A stretch of 64,000 bases of DNA from Struthio camelus (lineage: Eukaryota; Chordata; Aves; Struthioniformes; Struthionidae), in assembly GCF_040807025.1 (NCBI RefSeq), contig NC_090951.1, forward strand, positions 5,828,001 to 5,892,000, given 5' to 3'. Made by a program: the position numbers and the translations under genes. Shown here piece after piece: positions 23,360 to 37,079 of this stretch. A model generated the notes under the pieces. That model was not told the origin of the DNA. It did not search any database and worked only from the letters and a program-made list of their open reading frames with translations. Position 1 is the stretch's first letter. Every line of letters starts with the position of its first letter.

Positions 23360-25498
23360 GATCCAAGCCGCACCTACATAAAAGTTGCATCACTTTAAAT
23401 GACAGCATGACTTAAAACCCATTCGTTAACAGGGAAATCTCTGTACAGCCACACTTTATTAGTTTTGGTGACTTGCTCCTAGTTATTCGATTTAATTTGG
23501 AATTGATTTAAGAAGAATTAAAATAATACACAGCACTTTCAATAGACTGCAACTTGCATTCATTTAACTAAATTGACGTCAAAAGTGGAGTCAGGTTAAG
23601 CAAGTGCAAATTCTTCATATGGACAGGTCTTAAAACCAATTTTAGACATAATAGACATTTGTTACCTCTCCTCAGCTGCCTCCCTCCTCCTGAACTAAAC
23701 AAACTCAGTTCTAGCCGCAGCTTGTGATGAGTGATTTTTAGAAAGCTTGACTTATTTTTTTTTTGTTTTCCTCTGGGCTCCTTTCTCCTTCCTGGTACAT
23801 CCCTATCTTTCTTAATGTGTGAGAGACCTGGAGAAAACTCTACTTGTGAATCACTATAGTACTTGAGCCGTTACTAGCTGCTCTTTGAAAACAATCTTTC
23901 AACTTTTAATGCCTTCACCTTACGGCAATTTCTTTAGCTTGCATTTCCTTTACTTGTTATAAGAACGTCACAGAGACAGAGTCAAAAATCCTATTAAGAT
24001 AAAGATAGATCAACACATTCTACAACGGCATCTAAGAAATACATTAGCTTGGCTTGAAATTGCTTGTTATCACAAGTCTGTCTCAATTGTTCAGCAATTT
24101 ATTTCCCTTTAAGTATTTGTATATTGTTTAACAGTGATTTTGATTGTTTCAGGTAACATGGTCAGTACTGATGAGGAAGAAAGAAGGAATACCTTAGAAA
24201 AAAAGTAAGGTAGTTGAATTCTCCTCAGCAGATCCAAGAGCTGAGGAGTGAGGAAAAGCAGTAGGTAACCAACCTTGGTTCTACAGCGTTCTCCAGTTCC
24301 TGCCTCATTCAGATACCAGTAATGCTCTTATGCACCCTTATCATATTTTCCTAGAGCATTGACTTGCTTTTTTAACCTTTGGAACTAATAGGAAAATCAC
24401 TGCATGCACATCCCCTGAAATGCTGTATTACTGCCCTGCACCTTGGTCTCATTAACGTTCTCTGCTTGTTAGAACTTTCTCATGCTTCATTGGCATCTTT
24501 AAATATTTACATGAGGCAGCAGTAATTTTGGCAGTGGTTAACACACAGATCCATATTTACAGCATCTGTCACGGTGTTTGTTTTTGTCTTGTGATGCCGT
24601 GGCTGACTGAACTCCCATACTGCCTCCCTCGCTTGAGCTAATGAAGAATCAACTGTTTCATGACTATCATCATAACCCACTTTCATAAAGAATTACGCCT
24701 AAGAAAATAAGGGTGCTGAATCTTTCCTTAGCTTCCCCTTGGTGGGAAAGTGCAGCCAGCTCTCCAGTTTAATGACTCCATTACAACACTAAGTGACCCC
24801 ACTGTCTGCGCAAATGTTTTCTGCTTCTTGTACCTAGTGATTGAGAGAGGTTTTACTGGAGCATGAAAGTTGTAGATATGAAGTTCATTTGTCAGCACTG
24901 CAGTAGTAGAAGGTTGTCTCCCAAGGTCAGGACAAAAGTGTCCAAAATAGGTGCAACAGACTGGCACTGTGCAGCAAGAAAGGCCATTGCAGCTAGCAGG
25001 CAGTACGGCAGCCATGCAGGATCACCCCTTAGGCTCTCTGGGACTAGCACCACGTTGCAGGACTTTTTTCTGTCCTTGGAAACTCGAAAGCATGAGTTTG
25101 ATCTCTAAACAGCTGCCAAGTAATAGCAGTTTGTTTACTACCAACCATCTAACCCAGAGGTGTTTGGCAGTGTAGTAAAAGAAAAATGGGGTATTTCCTT
25201 CTGTCATGCCCCAAGCTAAAAAGGGGCAATCTGCCTCAGTCCAATTTGGCTACAAAAACGCTTGTGAGGCTTTCACAGCAGCCCTGATCTGCAAGTAATT
25301 AGGCTCTGAAGATCTTGAATAGCTGCCTGGGTTTCTGGCCACCTGATTTTGTGGATTCGTATAAGATGACCGGCTTGCAGTCAAGGAGGAGAAAAAGCTA
25401 ACAATCATTGAAATAACTTGTGGGAGGTGATGAATCTTGTCTCAGTGAGCAGAAAGGTGACCTTCATCTTAGTAACCTGAATGATGTTCTGGCACTGA

Positions 25499-25521
<23 letters not shown>
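25499..25521 (+). repeat. T23 homopolymer
   Basis: Uninterrupted run of T followed by taaaaagg. No retrotransposon body is recognisable next to it. Confidence 0.97.
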
Positions 25522-25529
<8 letters not shown>

Positions 25530-26067
25530 ACAGCCCTTTACCATGTTGAAATAAAGAGTGTTCCACCGAACTCTTAAGAAACAGCCCCTGGTGAGCTGAC
25601 TCATGGCTCTATGAATCATCATAAGTTCAATCAGTTATCAAGAGTTTTCTTTTTTTAAGTAGCTATTGACGCTGTACGTTATCAGTTTCTTGGCACCCTT
25701 TACTAGACTTTCATCAAAGCAAAATGCTGATGCAATTAGCAAAGAATATCAATTTATGCAGCAATTCACATTACCCCTCAAAGCTTCATTAGCTCAGAAG
25801 CTAAGGCACTGGAGAGAAAATGTAGGGAAGTGTTCTGTTAACTTCTGCAGCTCAGCCCATCTGCACTGCTGCTTCCCTTCATGGCTGGAAAAGTGAAATT
25901 TGGCATCATTCAACTCCACAGCTCATCTACAGAGAGTGTTTGAAAGGGAGGACAACCATATCCTGGCTCTATCCCACCAGTTCAGTCTGAGGATCTACTC
26001 ACCTACTCAGCATGGGTCGAAGCTATTCTGTGGGACTGAGCACATTCCTAGACCCAATAGCTGGGGC

Positions 26068-26080
26068 GGGGGGGGGGGGG
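26068..26080 (+). repeat. G13 homopolymer
   Basis: Run of 13 G within ctggggc(G)n.cag. Length is uncertain by nature for sequencing. Confidence 0.95.
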
Positions 26081-28536
26081 CAGTTCTGAAAATAATAAAT
26101 AAATAATAACTAAATAAATCAGACTTCCTGTCCTAGAAGCACACTGGAGAGCCTGCCTGCGAGTGATGCTGCTCTTCACGTGGCTGTGTGCTTTGGCCTC
26201 TTCATGCTTCTACGCTTGTTCCCTACAAACGCTCCTAAGGTCAATGAGATGTTATACTTCTCCCATTATTTCGAAGAAAGACCAGTGGATATCAGCAGGA
26301 AACATCTGCTGGTGGGACACAAACCTCACTTAACGGTCCTTTGGCCAGGAATTTGGTATTTATGACTATTAATACAACCATGTCTTTATACCCATTTCAC
26401 TGCATTTGGCTTGAAATATTTGGTCCCTAGTTTTATTTCTTTTTTTTTTTTCTCCTTTCAGCTGAACAGCTTTCTATCATGTTGACCCATGTTGTCATCT
26501 GCTCCACAGTTCTGAATGCAAACCTTGCCCTTGACTGCACAATAAAATGAAAGTCTTCAGGTCATAGCTTTTAGAACACTTGATATTATTTGTTTTTTCT
26601 TTTATGGAAAGAATAATCTTATCCTCTCTGCAGAGGAAAAAGCAAAAAAAGTTATCACAGGCTACAACCGCATGTCACACAGACTATTACTGGGTGTGAA
26701 TAATTCTAAACCCATTGACCAGCTTGCATGGCTTGACAAAACCATTAAGTCATCTCTAGATTAACTGATCAGTTAGTATAAAGCACCGTAGGATTTCCTA
26801 CTGCCCATAAACAGATTTACTCGGGGAGCAGTGTCCAGGTGTGGCACAAGTATTTTCCCTTTCCCTTCACATTACGACTGGAGCTAGCCTATATAAAAAG
26901 CAGGCAAGCCGTCCCCCAGTGCCACATCTGGAAGCAAAGGCTGAGGGACGGCATACACTAGGGAGACAACTCGGACAATGGCTTGCAGCTGGACAGCAGA
27001 GTATGCTTCATCTCTTGAAGTCTTCAGATCACGAGTGGTAAATATGTTCTGGTCAAGCACCAATTGTTTGGCTCGACAAAAAAGAGCTGGTGAAAGTCAA
27101 TAGCAGCAGGCTACTTTACACCACTTAGTGAGCTGTAGCAACCTTAAATATCTATGGATTTATAGAAAATTACAAATAACAGCACAACTTATATTAGAGA
27201 TACGTTTGTGCCTGGTGTAAGCCACGCACTGGAATACACCAGAGAGAAGTTTGGCTCAATGCACTTTTTTACAAATTCAGTCCTAAAGACCATGAGCAGC
27301 TCCTCATCTCCAAGGAGCAGCTCACCTACATCAAAGGGATCGAAAGTCCAGCAGCAGAACGCATTTGTGACACGTTGGCTCACTTTCTGTAAGCATCTCC
27401 ACCCTTCTGAGTTAGAATCATAGAATCATTTGCATTTTATACAAACAACTGTGCAGCTGGAGGTAAAAAAAAGAGTACAAACACAATGTATCGGTTGAAG
27501 CTCTGTTCTCCAGCACACTCCAGCTGCTTTCTGCTGTAGCTGTATCCCACATGGCCAAGAGCTGGCAACAATATTCAGTTTAAGAAATCTTACCAAATGG
27601 ATGGGGATCCAGGGTCTGCTCCTTTGAGACGGTCTTATCTCATTTCCTGGCACTTGTATCATGATTTGCAGAAGCACACTGAACTTCTTATGCCTTCCTG
27701 GGAGGGAAAGTTCAATTGCCCAGTGACAAAAACTGCAGTAACCCTGTTCAGCTGATAATAGCTTTGTTTTCTCATCCCCTCCTTACTAAGCAGCCTTCCC
27801 TTTCAACAGACCCAAGATTAGCTAGCAGAAAACAGCATATATATTTCTGCATGGAGAAGCTGGATATGTCCCACTAAAACAGTGAATGTTTTCTGAGGCA
27901 AACCTCACCTCGTATTTATTATTCTCTTTCACACTGTTTCCTTTCAACTTTCTTAGGTTTAAATTAATGTTAAAATTTAAACTTTCTTGCAATTTTCCAA
28001 GATGAAAGTGCTTAAAAAATTAAAAATGCAATAAACTCTGCTATTTTACTTGTCTAGAACAGAATGACTTTTGGTCTTTTTAAATTTTTAGCAGCTTGGA
28101 AAACAGCAGGAATTAGTACTGGGGGTTTTTAACTGAATCAGTCCATTTAAAATGACTGCATTAACCAGCTTTCTTCTGCCTTCATGCTTGAAAACGCAGG
28201 CAAGTCTAACTGCTGAAAAAACAATGCTATTGCTATTGCTGTGCTGGAGACGAGAACAATCTAGCGGCAGAGACATTAGCACGGGACTATGAAGTGCTTT
28301 CAGTTCCAGTCTGCACGACAGGCATATTATGTGATCTCAGGCACATCCCGTAAACACCAGGCAAACTTTGAAATGTAGTTAGCTGCCTAAAGATGCAGAT
28401 CAGCACCCCATGGGAAGAATACAGCAGGAATTAGGCATTTACCTGTTTGAGGCTCTGAATTCTGGGCTCCCAGGTCACCTTAACATATTTCCAAATTTTG
28501 GCATACATTGACCTTTAAATTAATTCAATCTTAAAC

Positions 28537-28731
28537 TTATTTAGAGCACCATTTTAGAAGAGCAAGCAGAAGGATCACAACTGTTGCCAAGGTGCAAAGA
28601 ATGCATGCTACCTTAAGGCTTAATGCTTGTGGCGTAAATAGATTAGACCTTAAACCAGCATCTTTTATAACTTCTTCAAGAAGTACCAAAGCCTCTCCAA
28701 ATCTCATTTCATCAGTTGCGGTGGGGCTCAT
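28537..28731 (-). CDS. Candidate 64-residue membrane microprotein
   Basis: ATG at 28731, with G at -3, opens a frame closed by TAA at 28539-28537; an in-frame TAG lies just upstream of the ATG. The first 40 residues look like a soluble amphipathic helix (DEMRFGEALVLLEEVIKDAG), and residues 41-59 are a continuous hydrophobic segment (VACILCTLATVVILLLALL) ending in KWCSK. That is a tail-anchored single-pass layout. I do not recognise the protein. It could be a short gene, a terminal exon, a pseudogene or chance; one frame this short has no statistical weight on its own. Confidence 0.2.
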   Translation of the reverse strand: MSPTATDEMRFGEALVLLEEVIKDAGLRSNLFTPQALSLKVACILCTLATVVILLLALLKWCSK

Positions 28732-29444
28732 AGCACTAATCTACCTAAATAAATTTACCCGCATATCTCTGTAACAGCTTTTGTGTGGTCACAGAGCATG
28801 CACATAGACAACTCTCACCACTAGGTGCCCTAAATACATCATACACACCTGAGAGTGAAAGCTAGGACAGGGAATCCTTCGCTCAGCATAACGCTGGTTC
28901 TGCTTCCAGCTACGAGCAATATTGGCTCTTGATCTACCTAGAATTCAAAGTCCCAGTGAGAAGATAAATCCCACTTGCAGTACCTTGCAGGGGGAACACT
29001 GGATCTGCTTTTCACTTTTCTGAGTCTTTGCAGTCAGGATAGGTCACACTATAAGGGGGATCTTTATTCCTCCAGCTGCAGAAAAGCTTTAGGCTGAATT
29101 CATGGTATCCAATTGTTTGGACAGAGCCTTGCAGTATGAACGATTCAGCTGCCCTGCCCATTTTGAGGGACTCCTGCCTGTCCTCACAAATCTAACAGAG
29201 TGCCTACGTGCACTCCGGAAGCCCCCTACTGCATGGGCAAAACCAAGCACCTGCAAATGAAGTCTGTCACCAAGCAGTAAGCCACACAGCTATCTAGCGG
29301 AAAATAGAGTAAGAGATGGAGATTGGCTATTAACAACCTCTCTCTCCTGGAGTGAGGTTCTGCAATCAAACTCATCTCTTCTTGCAGCAGCAGAAGGGCT
29401 GGGAGGTAATCCTTCTTATCTCGCAGCCAGCTCTTCAAGATTCA

Positions 29445-29706
29445 GCTCTCAGGACAAGAGGCAACGGGCAGAAACTGAACCACAGGAAGTTCCATCTGAA
29501 CCTGAGAAAAAAATTCTTCACTGTGAGGGTGACAGAGCATTGGAACAGGTTGCCCAGAGAGGTGGTGGAGTCTCCTTCCCTGGAGATATTCAAAACCCAT
29601 CTGGATGTGATCCCGGGAAATATGCTCTAGAGGACCCTCCTCGAGCAGGGAGGTTGGACTAGACGATCTCCAGAGGTCCCTTCCAACCTAAACCATTCTG
29701 TGATTC
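29445..29706 (+). mobile_element. 5'-truncated CR1 LINE, 3' end
   Basis: Plus-strand CR1 retrotransposon tail. It covers the end of ORF2 (minus none of its frame: [18 protein letters not shown] is readable, a hallmark of the CR1 ORF2 C-terminus), the 3' untranslated part with gaggttggactagacgatctc and aggtcccttccaacct, and the terminal attctgtgattc. The 5' end is truncated, as in most CR1 copies. It is the best-preserved transposon in the window and the main evidence for an avian (or at least archosaur/turtle) source. Confidence 0.95.
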
Positions 29707-30689
29707 ACATTCATGTTATTTCACTTGCAGTGGAGGAGGAGTTTTTGCTCTGATCTGCAATGTCACAGAAGAGTCCAGAACCACTGTGCCCCAAAAGGCA
29801 GCTCTCAGGCTTTACCGTGAGACTTCCCTCAGCAGAAATGATGGCCTGTTAGGCAGAGACAGGCTGACTCTACAGACTTGGCACTTAAGACACTCACCTA
29901 TGATAGGAAGTTCAGCAAACACATAGGTATGTACAGTGTTCCCTGTTGGAGCTGCTCTGGTTGGAGGAACCCTAATGGATTATCATCCCATATCCCCATA
30001 GTTAGAGCACACCTGTGAGATGGGAAAGTTCCCCCGTAAGACTTTGATACCTGCCAGTTCCACTAGCGCTCCACAGCCACCTCAGAGATTTTGTGCAAAG
30101 CCAGATACCCAAGTCGTTTTCTAAGAAAAACTACCAGCTCGGACTCTGCACTCAACATAGAGCTACATTCGTCTGGGAAGTCCCTGGAGACTTAGCTCTG
30201 CCAGGACTTATAGGAGTGTAACTATCGCCGATGTTTCTAAGTGGGTGTTTCAGTAGTGTCTATTGGCACCCAAAGCTTACACCTAATTCACCTTCTTGAT
30301 CTAGCTGAAGGTGCCTGTGTGACATAAAGCAAAGATTACTTTGCTCTGAAGTCTAAGACACTTCCACAAACTAAAGGAAATAATTCCTTTTCAGGAATTA
30401 TTATGACTGATAAGAGTATGTTCATGATATCTTCAGTTTTCCCTTCCATTTATACCCTACCCATCTGTACAATACCCAGTACAGGATAGTTTACATCTAG
30501 ACAGAGAAAGGCTGAGCCTCTCCTGCTGTCAGCCAGAGAGGGATACGAATGCGAGGAACTTCAGGAGGAGACAGTATTGCTCATTAGCATACTGACAGCC
30601 TACCATCCATCGCTGACCACACCATATGGGCATCTTCACAGGCATCCATCATTTCTGCTCAATCAAAACTTTGCCCTGTCAAAGCCAAG

Positions 30690-30714
30690 TTTTTTTTTTT
30701 TTTTTTTTTTTTTT
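30690..30714 (+). repeat. T25 homopolymer
   Basis: Uninterrupted T run followed by gcag, which by chance looks like a very strong splice acceptor. No exon is recognised behind it. Confidence 0.97.
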
Positions 30715-33700
30715 GCAGAAAGAAGAGCACACCATGCACTGCAAGGATGTGATCACGATATAAATTCTACCCTGTCTGCCTTTTCAGCTGTATTTTCATG
30801 ACAGATGGCAGACTGCAACACAACTCGAGTATCTCCCATTTAACTGCAGAACAACTTGCCCTTCTGGTTGCACAAACTCTGTCATTTTACAATCCCTCTG
30901 TGGCAGCTGCTGTGAAGACATGGAATATTAAGAGACTATCATTCATATGTTCTCTGAATCTCTACAAAATTGATAGCAATTGTATTTCTGAATAAGGCTT
31001 CTTGAAAGAATAAAAGTCAGTGGTAAGTAACTATGGAACTACAGTGGCAGCACCATCCACTTAGCAGAAACTTATTTTCTCCTCAAAGTGGTCAATTATT
31101 TTCATGCCTGGACACAGGGCTGAGACAATAACAGGCTAAATATGCAAAGGCCTACAAGAAATAAATATATCAAATGTATCTGTTAACGACTAAACTCATA
31201 CCAAGGTCCTATGCGAGAGACACTTCCCGCTGAAAAATGCAAAAAAATCACCAAAGCAGGGAGTCTCATGAAGGCTAGAAGTCAAATGTGAAAGGGGAAT
31301 CTTGATCTGACAAAGATCTCTAAGAAAATAAAGTTATGCTTCATCTAATTAAGAAACATGACCAGATAATCACCTAGATAAAAAGGCAACAAAAGACGTT
31401 TCAAGGTGAAGAATTGAGTCTACCTAGATGCACTTCAGAGAGGGGACTGGCTGCAAGTGCTCCGAAGAGAAAGATGCACTCTAATTAGTGCTCTCTTGAT
31501 GGTGTCTCTTCAACAGATACAACCCGAGAGTTAATACGGACACAAAGGACGAATCTCTGAGAGCCTGTTGTCAGAAAAGGATTAGAGTGCTGTCAAGTTT
31601 AACCTTACTGTCAGTGACTTAAGACAGTTTCTCTCGTTTCTTCAAGTATTTTTTTATTATTTATATCCATGTTGTCTATTTGGTCATTAGGAACAAATAT
31701 TTTTGTTTGTTTTTCAACTGAACTTGGATTGTTATGTATTTATGACTCAAATGAAGAACTGTGTAATACAGCATTCCTCGCTCAACAGCGTAGTAAATCT
31801 CTAGAAATTTTTAGAAAGAACATGCCTGGCCAGAGACAAATCCTGCAGGGGCACTGAAGCTTCCAACCTCGCGTACCTTTCAGGTGAACATAAGATGACC
31901 ACGAATAAGAGGCTGCTGGTGAGGGGGTTTGGCCTCCTCCCCCTGAAATGATTTTTTTAAGAATAAGTACATGACAAGCCCTGGCTAGACTCTGGACAAC
32001 CATCTGCATATACACAAAATTGCAATGGTTCTTAATTCAATTATACCTGGGAAGATTTCAAATTTTCTTTTGAATTGAGTAGGAAATACGCTTTCATTTG
32101 TAAATTCAAGCCCTGTATTTTTTTCTCTTGGCCTTTGTTGTTTGCAAGGATTCAGATTTTAATAAGGACATCCTGTGCATCCATTCTAGGTATTTTTGGC
32201 AGGCAGCGTTTATTCTGTACGAGAAAACCGGTTTTGTTAGCACAGTGAGTTTAGCTGAAGGCTGAAAGGATTGGTGATTGAAACTAGGCTGAATGGTTGG
32301 CACTACTCTCTCTCCTTAGCTGAGAAAGAAATGTTGCAGAGTTAATTGTTGTTCGGTCTAATTAAAGTTTTAAGTTGGGACAGTGTGCACCACGCACCTG
32401 ATTGCAATCCATCTGCATAGTCCCTTCAGATTGGCTCCTACTGTTTTTATCCTTAGGTTTTTGTTAATTAAATGTGTAAATGTAAGTTTTATTACAAGGC
32501 AAAAGAAGTCCGGACTTGCTCGATGCAAATAACTTTTTCCATAGGCCCACGCACATAGTGAGAACAAACTACTGCAGGACAGACTCTGTAATATCAGCAA
32601 CTGGGCGCGAGTCTGGCCCCTAAAATGCATATAATGGGGAAGATGATGTTCTTATAGAAATAGAAAATTAATCTTTCTATAAAATTCGTAACACTGAAGC
32701 TTGCCAAGTAAAAGAGGCCTTCTTCCATCTTCTAGAGCTGTGAAACAATTTATATGGTACATTGCACCAGTAAGAGTTAGCCTGGTTTAGGGGCAGATCC
32801 AGCTCAGTGTTACCATGACAATTCTTTGGGCCCTCCTGCCCATCTGAATTATGTTGCCCTGGCCTAGGCCATCTCCTGGCAGCTTAGAAAGGGAGCGTTA
32901 GGCTTTCATGACAGATGTCTTGAAGCTAACTCTGAACGCACAGCTCCTGGGATTCTGGATGCTTCGCTAATCCTCTCCTGCCAGCACCTTTCAACATGTC
33001 AGGTTCTGTTAACTTGCTTGTCATCATTTTTAGTTCCAGTTTCTGAATGATATAGCTATCTCATCTGTCCTTCTCTGCAGTGTATACTGAGATAACGGGC
33101 CCCCAGGACACTAGTCTTCCTCGATGCAGCTCACCTCAGCCATAGAAATTCTCTGCTTTTCTTTCTGTTCCCCTGGTGGTGAACTCCACTGAACCCAGGT
33201 AAATTAGTTCAAGGTGCAAAGAGGCATTCAGCTGCCTGAAAGACAAGATCAAGTAAAGGATCTCCACATTTCACATTATGTTACATATCTTTTACTGTAC
33301 CACTTAATTTCTAGTACAACATCTAGTATAACATCTTTCACCACAGTTCACCTTACACCCATGCCAAAATACTTGCCCTAATATTTATTTTCCCTGAAAA
33401 TCAGCACCATTTCCCTTATTTATGCTATTTCAATGTCTGTTCCTCAATGGGACCATCTAGAACTACATCAGGAAGACAAACAAGGTACCCGGTTCAGTAG
33501 CCCCACGCTGCTGCTGCACACCATGTTACTGCGAAGAGCAAACACATGCCTCCGCTTTGACATGGCAGAGAACTCTTGTTTTGAAATATCATCTCACCTG
33601 TCTCAGCTTCCTTGAAAGGTGAGAAAAATTATAAAGATACTGATGTTTTAATTAGTCTGACTCACCACGTGAACAATAATATGCTTAATATCCCTTTACC

Positions 33701-36700
33701 AGTTTTATAGTTTTGTATGATCATACACAATGTCTCTGTCACTTAGAAAGCCTCATTTTCCTCTTCATCTACCACTATGATAGAAAAATAGGTAAATCAT
33801 CTATTCACTTCCCAGTGTAAATCTTACAACAATTATATTATCAGAGTTAAAGAGACGATAGCTCAGCTGCAGAAGAGATGTTTATGACGGGAAAAACTTG
33901 TGCAACTTTTACAGATTCTTTTGCTGGAATTTTTTGCTGTTCTGCATCTTTCCTCATAGCACAAAGCTTCTCTGCACATCAGAGAAGCTAAAGTCGTTGC
34001 TAAAGTTCAGGTGTAAACATGCTGTAAATACTTAGTAAATTGTATTACATTGCCTAGTAAATACGCTAGCAAAAATCTGCTTGCTCTGATTGCTGTCTAA
34101 GCAGTTATCTAAACAGTGAGAGCCAAACAGGCAGGAGTATGTTTTGCCATCTGAATTGGATTTTTACCAACACACTGTGGTAGCTGTGGCAGGGTCCTGG
34201 CCCCCACCTCCCACTCCGGATCTTCATGAGCACCAGTACAGAGATGCCAGCTTTATCCCTCCATATAGACCAAGCTCCAATCTATTTGGTTATCTACTGG
34301 CAGCACCTCCTGTTCGCAAAGTCCAAGGCACGCCACTGGAGTAAGTGACTTCACCGGAGCCCCCAAAGACATTAGACTCCGAGTCACTCCAACTAGACCA
34401 GAAATCTGCACTTTTCCTCAAAGGAGCAGGCAGAGCCACTCACCAGCCAGGTTGACCAGCCATTACCATTCCCTTGGAAAAAGGCCTGGCAGAGACAAGG
34501 GAGCACCTTTGGAAGAAGGCTGGGGGACAAAGGGAGGCCCTGACAGCTCCAGGAGCCATCTGTCTGGAATAAAGTCTGGCAGGACAACCCTACCTCCTTT
34601 TGCCCCACTACCATCTCCGAAGTGGAGACTAGCTGTGCTTTGTTTCACTAGCTCTGCAGAATAATTGCCTGAGCTGCCTCCCAGGAGGAGCTGGGAGCAT
34701 GTTTGCTCAACTGGCCCATACTTCCATGCAGAGAGGAAGCAACAAAGCGCAGGTGCTCCATCACCATGCAGCACCTCGGGGTGCGACTGTGCTCTTGAGC
34801 CACAGAGAACAATTCCATCATCGCAATGGATTAGCACTGAGGTAGGGCATGTACAGGGCTGCGTGTCACCACCGGCCCCAATTCTGAATAAATTAAATCA
34901 GGGAGAAAGAGAAGATTTATTTGGATTAGGTTGGATGTGGGCAAAAAGCTGGTTGTCAGAAAAATTAGCATTCAGCTCCCTGGCCTAAAGGAAAGTGGAT
35001 ATTCAAAGCAACCCTTGACACAAGGGGAGAGAGCAAACAGGTCAATGGCACGGAGGGATCACAGGAGAAAAACCGGCATCATCACTGTTTCCTGAAAGAT
35101 ACTGGCAATACCTGGCACAAAAAGAGTTCTGTAATGCTCTGTAAAACAGCTTGTGTGACAACCCAGAGGGAATACCAGTCAATTAATGTAAAAATTAAGA
35201 CACTTCACTTAAACACTTCAGGATTAGAAGTTAGTTACTGCACCAGGAATTCATTACATGTAGAAACTTGCATTAAGAACCAGAAACACAACGCAGGTTA
35301 CATCCAAGTTTCAAAGAGTTAAAGAAACCAAGTCTGAAGAGCTTTCGTTTCTCCATGAAGCATTTGCTTTATCTCTAGCAGCACTTGCAGTCGCAGCATG
35401 GGTTGGATGCTATTCTCAGCCATCCTGGTGCACGTGCCCAGGGACTCCGGTGGCATTGCTGGTGCTCTGACAGCATTACTGCCAAGCTGCATGTGTGCTA
35501 GTGAAACACTAACAGACATAATCTCTCTGTCCCCCATAAAGGAGTCAAAACTTCTTCTCATTCCCAATAACACCATTCCTAGCAACAAACATATTCAGGA
35601 GCTGTCAGATGAAGGCAGCTGTTACCTAGCTCTGATGTTCAAGTATTTGCTCCTGTTGGAGCAAATAGCTCTAACGTCACTCTGCAAAGAAAAAGGAACA
35701 TGAGACCATCAGACCTCAATACATGGACAAAGAAAGGCAAACTGCTTCATCAGACCTGTTTTCTCTCCTTACCCAGATCTGTACTCCACCAGAACAAGAG
35801 CGTCCTCTTGAGCAAATCAAGTAGCAGAGAGTGAGAAAACAAAAAGCTGTTCCTATGCCTATTTCCAGGGGATACTGGGGGGCTGCACAAATGTTTCCAT
35901 GGCAGATTGCCTCCAAGATGCATCTGGCACTTCTAAACCAATTCCCAAAAAAATGTCTGGACTGAATACTTTCTGCTGGTGCTGGGTATTTTTATAGCAG
36001 CTAGATATACTACAGATTATAAGAGCTGCCTTTCAGCTCTAATAGTCAGGAAAAATCCTATAATCTTCTTCTTATAAAAAAGAAAGACTGCTCCTTTCAG
36101 ATATTAATCCCTCTACAAGAAAGAGAGACAGCAGGATTCAGACATTGCATATTGCAACTAAAGGTCTCCAGGAACTTCAGGGTGAAAGTCCACATTTCCT
36201 CCCTTCCTCACGAAGGAAAGCTCTGATATTTAAGCAGTTCTCCCAAGAGGCTTTAAAAACAAACAAACAAACCAACCAACCTTCAGACAGCCCCTTACCC
36301 CTGCCAATCTGAATGCAGATATAACACTCTTCCCATTACCTAGTTAGATGGTCTCAGGGCAGACAAGGACACAAAACCTTTCTCAGATCAGGAGCTCCCT
36401 TACCTCCATCACAGACAGAAACATCACCCTTCTCTCAAAGGGAGAGCAACCCGGCATCCCTTGATCCTTGCCTCACAGCCTAGGCATCCCACACTGATGT
36501 TATATTCCCCTCTCCCTTCTCTGCTGCATCCTCTTCCTCACCACAGCTTCTCCTGGCTTGTTCTGCGACGGTATCTGCCCACTGCCGACCACAGCAGCTC
36601 TGGGATGGTCAGCTGGGGTTAATTAGGTCCTTCAGTGACCCTTTCCAGAGCACTGCTGGGACTCATCAGCAACCCTAGCTTCACTTTCACCTTAAAACTA

Positions 36701-37059
36701 AAGGCTCAAAAATTCAAATTTTCTCACATGCCAGCAAAGGCACTGTGTTACACGCAGTTGCAGTACTGGCTATAACCAGTCTTACAGACAAATCCAGTTT
36801 GGAAGATTCTAGCTTTAAGCTCTACCTGGCACATCAGTCAAGTTGCCCTCATTCACGTGTAGACGCCCTTTGCTGCCTGACACTCAAATTCAGCTGGCGC
36901 TACTCAAGCTTTGCCACTGCGCTACTACACATCAAACACAGCCATTCATCATGGTGCCCACGTGTCTGTCACCATGCCCCATCTGCTTCTCCACAGCACA
37001 CGCTAAACCAGTAGGTTGAGCGGAGTCATTTATCTTCTTGTTTTTAACATCTACCTTTC

Positions 37060-37079
37060 TTTTTTTTTTTTTTTTTTTT
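37060..37079 (+). repeat. T20 homopolymer
   Basis: Uninterrupted T run. On the minus strand it reads as poly(A), but no upstream processed gene copy is recognisable. Confidence 0.97.

Larger units (their letters stand above)
23660..28536. other. Intergenic, no recognised gene
   Basis: Contains T23 at 25499-25521, G13 at 26068-26080 and an aataaat-type run at 26090-26120. A 52-base exon-like segment at 24153-24204 is discussed in the findings. The sequence agaatcatagaatcat at 27414-27429 resembles the CR1 3' terminal motif but is isolated. Confidence 0.4.

Noticed and set aside
27414..27431. agaatcatagaatcat, like the CR1 3' terminal repeat in reverse
   Set aside because: Only about 17 bases match and there is no CR1 body beside it, so it is too short to call an insertion.
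30690..30801. Poly-T tract plus gcag as a strong splice acceptor
   Set aside because: A homopolymer followed by cag mimics an acceptor; the downstream frame is not protein-like and no partner donor or exon chain was found.
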